Part shown: positions 5,722 through 9,576 of the stretch, in pieces | How the letters are laid out: each line of letters starts with the position of its first letter | Position numbering within the stretch: position 1 is the first letter of the stretch | NCBI GenBank assembly: GCA_025936205.1 | Contig: JAICTU010000358.1 | Location: forward strand, 1 to 9,576 | Direction: 5' to 3' | DNA from: Polyangiaceae bacterium | GTDB taxonomy: Bacteria > Myxococcota > Polyangia > Polyangiales > Polyangiaceae | DNA: 9,576 nucleotides | Notes under the pieces: generated by a model | Databases searched by the model: none | Told to the model about the DNA's origin: nothing | What the model saw: the letters and a program-made list of their open reading frames with translations, nothing else | Translations under genes and position numbers: made by a program

Positions 5722-6925
5722 ACACGTTGGATTCTCCCCTGTACCCGCTGAGCATGCACTGCGCGTTGCGCGGGGAAGACTGGTCTCCGAGCAGGGTGTG
5801 CGCAGCAGTTCGCGAGATCCTGCAGCACAGCATCGACAGCTTCGAAGCCGATGAGCTGTGGCCCCGGCACCCGCTCGACGGCGACGATCCGACGAGCACC
5901 GGCTTCTACTTCGGCGCGGGCGGCGTGTTCTGGGGCGTCTCGCACGCGATCCGGGAAGGCTGGCTGGAGGAGCCGCGAGGCTGGTTTGATGAGGAGCTCA
6001 GAGCCCTGGTGGAGCGCAATGTGCAAGAGCGCGCGAGCTTCGTGCTCGATACCCGTCGCTCCTACTTGTTTGGCGACATCCCTCTGCTGATGTTGCTCTA
6101 CGTTCACCGACCCGACGCAGCGCTCGGGGATCAGATCTTCTCGCGCCTGGAGAGAGCGCTGGCGGGCCCCGTGCATGAGCTGATGTGGGGTGTTGCTGGT
6201 TGCATGTTGGCCACCCTGCACATGCACACCGCAACGGCCGCGGAGCGCTGGATCCAGCTCTATCAGCGCCAGGCGAGCCAGTTGCTGGCCGCGGGAGAGC
6301 AGCTACCGGGCCTCGGCTTTCACTGGCTCGACGAGCGCCACGGAAAGAGCTTCGACGGGCTCGGCGCGGTGCATGGCTTCGCAGGCAATGTGGCTGCGTT
6401 GCTCCGGGGATTCCCCTATCTGTCAGAGAAGGAGCGCGCGCTGATCCTGACAGAAGTTCCCCGGACACTCTTGGCCACGGTAGTACGCCGGGCTGGGCGC
6501 GCGAACTGGCCGCGCTCGCCCAGCACAAGAGCTCCGCTTCGAGTCTATCACTGCCACGGCGCCCTGGCATCGTGACCAGTCTCGCCTCGTTTCCCGCGGA
6601 CGTCTCGCCCGCACTCGACGCGCTGTTGCTGGAAGCCGGCGAACTCATCCTCGATGCAGGCGCGCTGCGCAAGGGGTCTTCCCTGTGCCATGGCACCGCC
6701 GGCAACGGCTTCGCGCTGCTGAAGCTGTATGAGCGAACGAACGACGAGCGCTGGCTGCAACGCGCGCGGCAATTTGCAATGCACGTCCTGTGGCAGGTGG
6801 AGCGCAGCCGCGAGCTGTTCTCGCAAGGCCGTCACAGCCTGTGGACGGGTGATATCGGCGCTGCCCTGTTCCTGGCCGAATGCGTGCGAGGATCCGCCCG
6901 CTTCCCTACGATCGATGTATTCTAG
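5718..6925 (+). pseudogene. LanC-like cyclase (lanthionine synthetase C-like), split by a -1 frameshift
   Basis: Two frames together make one LanC-like protein of 402 residues, the usual family length. Frame one runs from GTG 5718 to a TGA at 6573-6575. The remainder lies in the next frame and ends at TAG 6923-6925. Adding one C to CCC at 6562-6564 turns CHGALAS-stop into CHGAPGIVTSLA, the family's normal sequence. The (alpha/alpha) toroid repeats are visible: FYFGAGGVFWGV, LFGDIPLL, ELMWGVAGCML, GAVHGFAGN, CHGAPGI, SLCHGTAGNG and SLWTGDIGAALFL. Zinc ligands are Cys279, Cys324 and His325 (reconstructed numbering); His219 and Arg275 match NisC His212 and Arg280. LanC enzymes activate a cysteine thiol on zinc and add it to dehydroamino acids. 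No precursor peptide or dehydratase is nearby. Either the gene is freshly broken or the read has a one-base error; I favour the latter slightly. The GTG start overlaps the GNAT stop (GTGA). Confidence 0.85.
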
Positions 6926-6935
6926 GGTCCCGCGC

Positions 6936-6941
6936 AGGAGG
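6936..6941 (+). promoter_or_regulatory. Shine-Dalgarno site of the second GNAT gene
   Basis: AGGAGG sits 6 bases before the ATG at 6948, within the 22-base gap after the LanC-like stop. It settles the start, and the closeness to the upstream gene supports one transcript. Confidence 0.85.
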
Positions 6942-6947
6942 GAAACC

Positions 6948-7706
6948 ATGCACGCCAAATGTTTTCAATGCGAAGCACTGCTCGAGGCCGGTGACGCGTC
7001 GACGCTCGAAGCCCTCTTCCTCGAGCACGGCAAGGAAAAGCACACCTGGTCGTTCCCGGAAACCGCCCTGCGCAACTACGCCCGCAACTATGGCGAAGCC
7101 ACCGAGCGGGTCAGCGATGACACCGAGCGGCTCTCGCAGATCGGCGCGGTCACCATTCATCCGGTGACGGCAGACCGCGTCGACGACTGGCTGCTCCTCT
7201 TCGATTGCGACGGCTTCGCCGGCAACCCCGACTGGGCCTCCTGCTATTGCCTGGAGCCGCATGTGCCCGCTCCGCCGGAGCAGCCCGAGCGCGCCTGGCG
7301 CGAATCGCGAGCGACCGTCGCCGATCGCCTGCGCTGCAACTCCACGTACGGCTATCTCGCCTATGTCGAAGGCAAGGCCGTGGGCTGGGTCAACGCTTCC
7401 GAGTATGGCCTGTTTCAGCTGGTCGATCGCGCAGGCCCCGCCCCGCGCGAAGTGATCGGCGTTTCGTGCTTCGTGATCGCTCCGCCCTATCGTCGCCACG
7501 GGATCGCATCCGGGCTGCTCGATCGCGTGATCGCCGACGCGCCCGCGCGCGGCGCTGCCTGGATCGAAGGCTATCCGCACAACGAGCCCAAGCCGAACGA
7601 CGCCGCGCACTTCCGCGGGGCCCGCTCGATGTACGACGCGCGCGGCTTCCAGCCGATCGAGGTCGTGAAGAACTACACGGTGATGCGCCGCGCGGTCGCG
7701 CGCTAG
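6948..7706 (+). CDS. GNAT acetyltransferase with a Cys/His N-terminal module
   Basis: The product has 252 residues. Residues about 70-250 form a GNAT domain. It opens with VTIHPVTADRVDDWLLLFD and a GNPDWASCYC segment, then YLAYVEGKAVGWVN and motif A VSCFVIAPPYRRHGIASGLL, with RRHGIA at 182-187 binding acetyl-CoA. It ends with the YDARGFQPIE strand-helix typical of the family. Ahead of it, residues 1-55 form a separate module with Cys5, Cys8, His27 and His32 (C-x2-C-x18-H-x4-H). The spacing suggests a zinc-binding finger-like unit, followed by a helical stretch (TALRNYARNYGEATERV). The Trp- and Cys-rich WASCYC segment recurs, from memory, in a distinct GNAT subfamily of unknown substrate. It is the last gene of the likely operon, with a strong ribosome site. 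It does not resemble the two other GNATs of this window beyond motif A. Confidence 0.85.
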   Translation: MHAKCFQCEALLEAGDASTLEALFLEHGKEKHTWSFPETALRNYARNYGEATERVSDDTERLSQIGAVTIHPVTADRVDDWLLLFDCDGFAGNPDWASCYCLEPHVPAPPEQPERAWRESRATVADRLRCNSTYGYLAYVEGKAVGWVNASEYGLFQLVDRAGPAPREVIGVSCFVIAPPYRRHGIASGLLDRVIADAPARGAAWIEGYPHNEPKPNDAAHFRGARSMYDARGFQPIEVVKNYTVMRRAVAR

Positions 7707-7716
7707 CGCAGCGCGC
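7698..7716. terminator. Hairpin between convergent genes
   Basis: GCGCGCT (7698-7704) pairs perfectly with AGCGCGC (7710-7716) around a 5-base loop. It overlaps the TAG of the GNAT gene, in the 18-base space before the stop of the opposing regulator gene (7725). It could stop transcription from either side. No T run follows on either strand, and GC-rich dyads are common here. Confidence 0.3.
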
Positions 7717-7724
7717 CGCGGCGC

Positions 7725-9062
7725 TCACCCCACGCCGTGTTTGCGCATCAGCTTCTGGAGCATCTGCCGCGACACTTCCGCGATCGCCGCAGCACGCGTC
7801 ACGTTGCCCTGCGTACGCCGCAGCACGCCGTTGACGTACGCGCGCTCGAACGCCTCGCTGGCCTCACGGCGCGCCTCGCGCAGCGGCTGCGCGGGCCCTG
7901 ACGCCTCCATCGCCACCTCGATCGGCGTCGCTGGCGCCGGCTCCGCCAGCACCCGCTCCGGCGTCACCAGGAAGCGCTCCACCGCGTGGGCCAGCTCCCG
8001 CACGTTGCCGGGCCAGCGGTGTGCGCGCAACAGCTCCCAGACCTGAGACGGCACCTCTTGCGCGCTGCGCGGCGGTTTGCTCTTCCCGAGGAAATGTCCC
8101 ACCAGCAGGGGCAAGTCTTCCATGCGGTCGCGCAAGGGCGGCACCCGTACGCGCGCCGCTGCCAGTCGGTAGTACAGATCCTGGCGAAAGTTTCCGCGCT
8201 GCACCTCCGCGGCGAGGTTGCGGTGCGTCGCCGCCACCAGCCGTACGTCGACGGGCAGCACGCGCTGCGATCCGAGGCGCCGCACCTCCCGCCGTTCGAG
8301 CGCGCGCAGCAGCTTGGGTTGCAAGTCCTTCGGCAGCTCCCCGAGCTCATCCAGGAACAACGTACCGCCCTCGGCTTGCTCGAAGACCCCGGCGCGCGCC
8401 GCGACCGCCCCGGTGAACGCGCCGCGCTCGTGCCCGAACAGCTCGCTCTCGATCAGGCTCGGCGCCACCGCCCCGCAATCAAAGACCACGAACGGCCCCT
8501 GCGCGCGCCGGCTCGCCGCGTGCAGCGACTCGGCCACCACTTCCTTGCCCGTGCCGGTCTCGCCCTCGATCAGCACGGTCACGTCGCTGGGCGCGATGCG
8601 CGCCAGATCCGCAAACAGCTCACGCATCGCCGGCGCGCTGCCGACCAGCGCATGAAAGCGATCCGTGGCCAGCTGTTCGCGCGCCACGCGCTCGCCCGAC
8701 GGCACAATCGCCAGCACGCTGTCGCCGAGCCGCAGCTCCACGGGCCCCGTGAACAGCGCATCGAACACGCGCACGCCAGCGGCGAAGATGCCGTTGGTCG
8801 AGCCCTCGTCGCGCACCCGCACGCCGATCGGCAACGGCTCGATCGCGCAATGCCGGCGCGAAACGCTATCGTCCGCCAGCACCAGGTCGTTGTCGGAGGC
8901 GCTGCCCACGCGCAGCGGACTGCCCGCGAGCTCGCGCACCTCACCCGCGTCGGGGCCGTGACACACGCTGACCAGAAACTTGGTGTGGTGCACGAGCCGC
9001 GGCACGGGGCGCGCTGCCGTCTCATCCGAGCCCACGGGCTCGAAGCCACGGGCCATTTTCAT
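7725..9062 (-). CDS. Sigma-54-dependent transcriptional activator with FHA sensor domain
   Basis: The product has 445 residues in three parts. An FHA domain spans about residues 28-120, with VGSASDNDLVL, SRRHC (68-72) and STNG (88-91). The AAA+ sigma-54 interaction domain spans about 138-360: Walker A GETGTGKE at 167-174, an intact GAFTGA loop at 214-219, Walker B GTLFLDE at 233-239, and sensor II WPGNVREL at 350-357. A Fis-type helix-turn-helix lies at about 405-445 (GNVTRAAAIAEVSRQMLQKLMRK). The intact GAFTGA means it can remodel sigma-54 RNA polymerase and open promoters from an upstream enhancer. The FHA domain in place of a receiver domain points to control by Ser/Thr phosphorylation, not by a histidine kinase. 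Its ATG overlaps the stop of the kinase-PEGA gene (ATGA), which supports a functional pair. The target promoters are unknown. Confidence 0.93.
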   Translation of the reverse strand: MKMARGFEPVGSDETAARPVPRLVHHTKFLVSVCHGPDAGEVRELAGSPLRVGSASDNDLVLADDSVSRRHCAIEPLPIGVRVRDEGSTNGIFAAGVRVFDALFTGPVELRLGDSVLAIVPSGERVAREQLATDRFHALVGSAPAMRELFADLARIAPSDVTVLIEGETGTGKEVVAESLHAASRRAQGPFVVFDCGAVAPSLIESELFGHERGAFTGAVAARAGVFEQAEGGTLFLDELGELPKDLQPKLLRALERREVRRLGSQRVLPVDVRLVAATHRNLAAEVQRGNFRQDLYYRLAAARVRVPPLRDRMEDLPLLVGHFLGKSKPPRSAQEVPSQVWELLRAHRWPGNVRELAHAVERFLVTPERVLAEPAPATPIEVAMEASGPAQPLREARREASEAFERAYVNGVLRRTQGNVTRAAAIAEVSRQMLQKLMRKHGVG

Positions 9063-9576
9063 TGCGCCCCCCGTGGCCGCGTGCGGCTGGGCACCCGCTG
9101 CGGCGGTGCCGGCGCCGGCAGCAGCGCGAGCTGGACGTCCAGATCGCGATCGAGCAGCACCTCGTAGCGCTGCGTGAGGTAGCCCGGCGCGCTCACCTCC
9201 AGCGTGTGGGGCCCCAGATCGGCGCTGCGCCGGCTCTCGTAGGGATTGCGTGGGAGGGGCTCGGAATCGAGCGTGATCGTGGCCTCTCCAGGATATGCCC
9301 CGATGCGCAGACTCACGCTGCGCGGCGCCGCGCTCGGCCCCTGCGCGCGCGCCGCGGCGGTCGCTGGCCGCAGCTCCGACGCCCCCTGCGCGACCCAGGC
9401 CGCGACGCAGCTGAGCACTCCGAGCCCGGCCACGGCCGCGAGCCAGCGCCGCCGGCGCGGCGGCAGCGTCACGTTCACGGGCGTGGCCACCGGGCGCTCA
9501 CTCACCGCGCCCTCCAGGTCGCGGAGCTGCTCCACGGTATCGGCCACGCGCGTCGGCCATCGTTCGAGGCTGCCAC
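9059..9576 (-). CDS. Probable Ser/Thr protein kinase, C-terminal part with TM helix and PEGA domain
   Basis: The frame enters from the right edge and ends in TGA at 9061-9059, giving 171 visible residues. The first visible residues (SLERWPTRVADTVEQLRDLE) fit the last helix of a Hanks-type kinase, where an Arg-x-Pro-Thr turn precedes a helix; the catalytic core is outside the window. Then comes a basic stop-transfer segment and membrane helix (RRRRWLAAVAGLGVLSCVAAWVA). A PEGA domain follows: SLRIGAYPGEATITLD, NPYESRRSADLGPHTLEVSAPGY and the closing strand LDVQLALL. PEGA modules are surface-layer-like beta domains, often joined to kinases in myxobacteria. The frame is open through the edge, so the GTG at 9547 is internal. 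The kinase assignment is inference; TM plus PEGA is clear. The stop overlaps the start of the FHA regulator. Confidence 0.75.
   Translation of the reverse strand, partial: GSLERWPTRVADTVEQLRDLEGAVSERPVATPVNVTLPPRRRRWLAAVAGLGVLSCVAAWVAQGASELRPATAAARAQGPSAAPRSVSLRIGAYPGEATITLDSEPLPRNPYESRRSADLGPHTLEVSAPGYLTQRYEVLLDRDLDVQLALLPAPAPPQRVPSRTRPRGAQ

Noticed and set aside
5655..6227. 190-residue - strand frame opposite the GNAT/LanC junction
   Set aside because: It is antisense to two genes with clear family motifs and has no domain of its own.
6555..6570. Programmed -1 ribosomal frameshift in the LanC-like gene
   Set aside because: GGC GCC CTG is not an X-XXY-YYZ slippery heptamer, no clear downstream stem or pseudoknot was found, and family members are normally single-frame. 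A one-base indel is simpler.
1560..6947. Sigma-54 promoters (GG-N10-GC) that the FHA regulator might control
   Set aside because: I looked in the intergenic stretches for TGGCAC-type -24 boxes with correct spacing to a -12 GC. The best candidate (1719-1735) has 11 bases between GG and GC and no good -12 box.
7986..9167. 393-residue open frame on the + strand opposite the regulator
   Set aside because: It is antisense to a gene with every sigma-54 activator motif intact. Its product is Arg/His-rich without a fold.

Overview
The window is GC-rich, densely coding and looks like a deltaproteobacterial (myxobacterial) chromosome, probably of the Sorangium/Polyangium type. This is inferred from gene content, not from a database match. 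The pointers are a Ser/Thr kinase tail with a membrane segment and PEGA domain, coupled to an FHA-domain sigma-54 activator; a lipoprotein with a Gly/Ala/Ser-rich linker and PD40 repeats; and a GYF_2-type membrane protein. No tRNA, rRNA, CRISPR array, insertion sequence or phage gene was seen.

Layout on the + strand, left to right: the 3' end of a GNAT acetyltransferase (1-252); a two-module VOC/glyoxalase-fold protein (294-980) followed by a terminator-like hairpin; a small three-helix membrane protein (1197-1559); a 343-base gap; a PD40 beta-propeller lipoprotein (1903-3006); and a conserved-looking protein of unknown function (3050-3610). A 375-base non-coding leader rich in dyads (3611-3985) precedes a likely four-gene operon. 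That operon holds a GYF_2-domain membrane protein (3986-5089), a streptothricin-acetyltransferase-like GNAT (5131-5721), a LanC-like cyclase overlapping it by 4 bases (5718-6925), and a second GNAT with a putative zinc-binding N-terminal module (6948-7706). The LanC-like gene has all its active-site residues but is split by a one-base loss in a short C run at 6562-6564.

On the - strand, converging on that operon, an FHA-AAA+-HTH sigma-54 enhancer-binding protein (9062-7725) follows a kinase-TM-PEGA protein that enters from the right edge (9576-9059). The two overlap at ATGA, so the pair reads as one signalling unit: a membrane kinase and its transcriptional effector.

The most interesting element is the GNAT-LanC-GNAT operon. 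No lanthipeptide precursor or dehydratase is visible, so the LanC-like enzyme is either a stand-alone thiol-adding enzyme or acts with the acetyltransferases on an unidentified substrate. The frameshift needs resolving first. The FHA/kinase pair is the second point, and the two candidate leaderless start sites (294 and 3050) are a third, weaker one.
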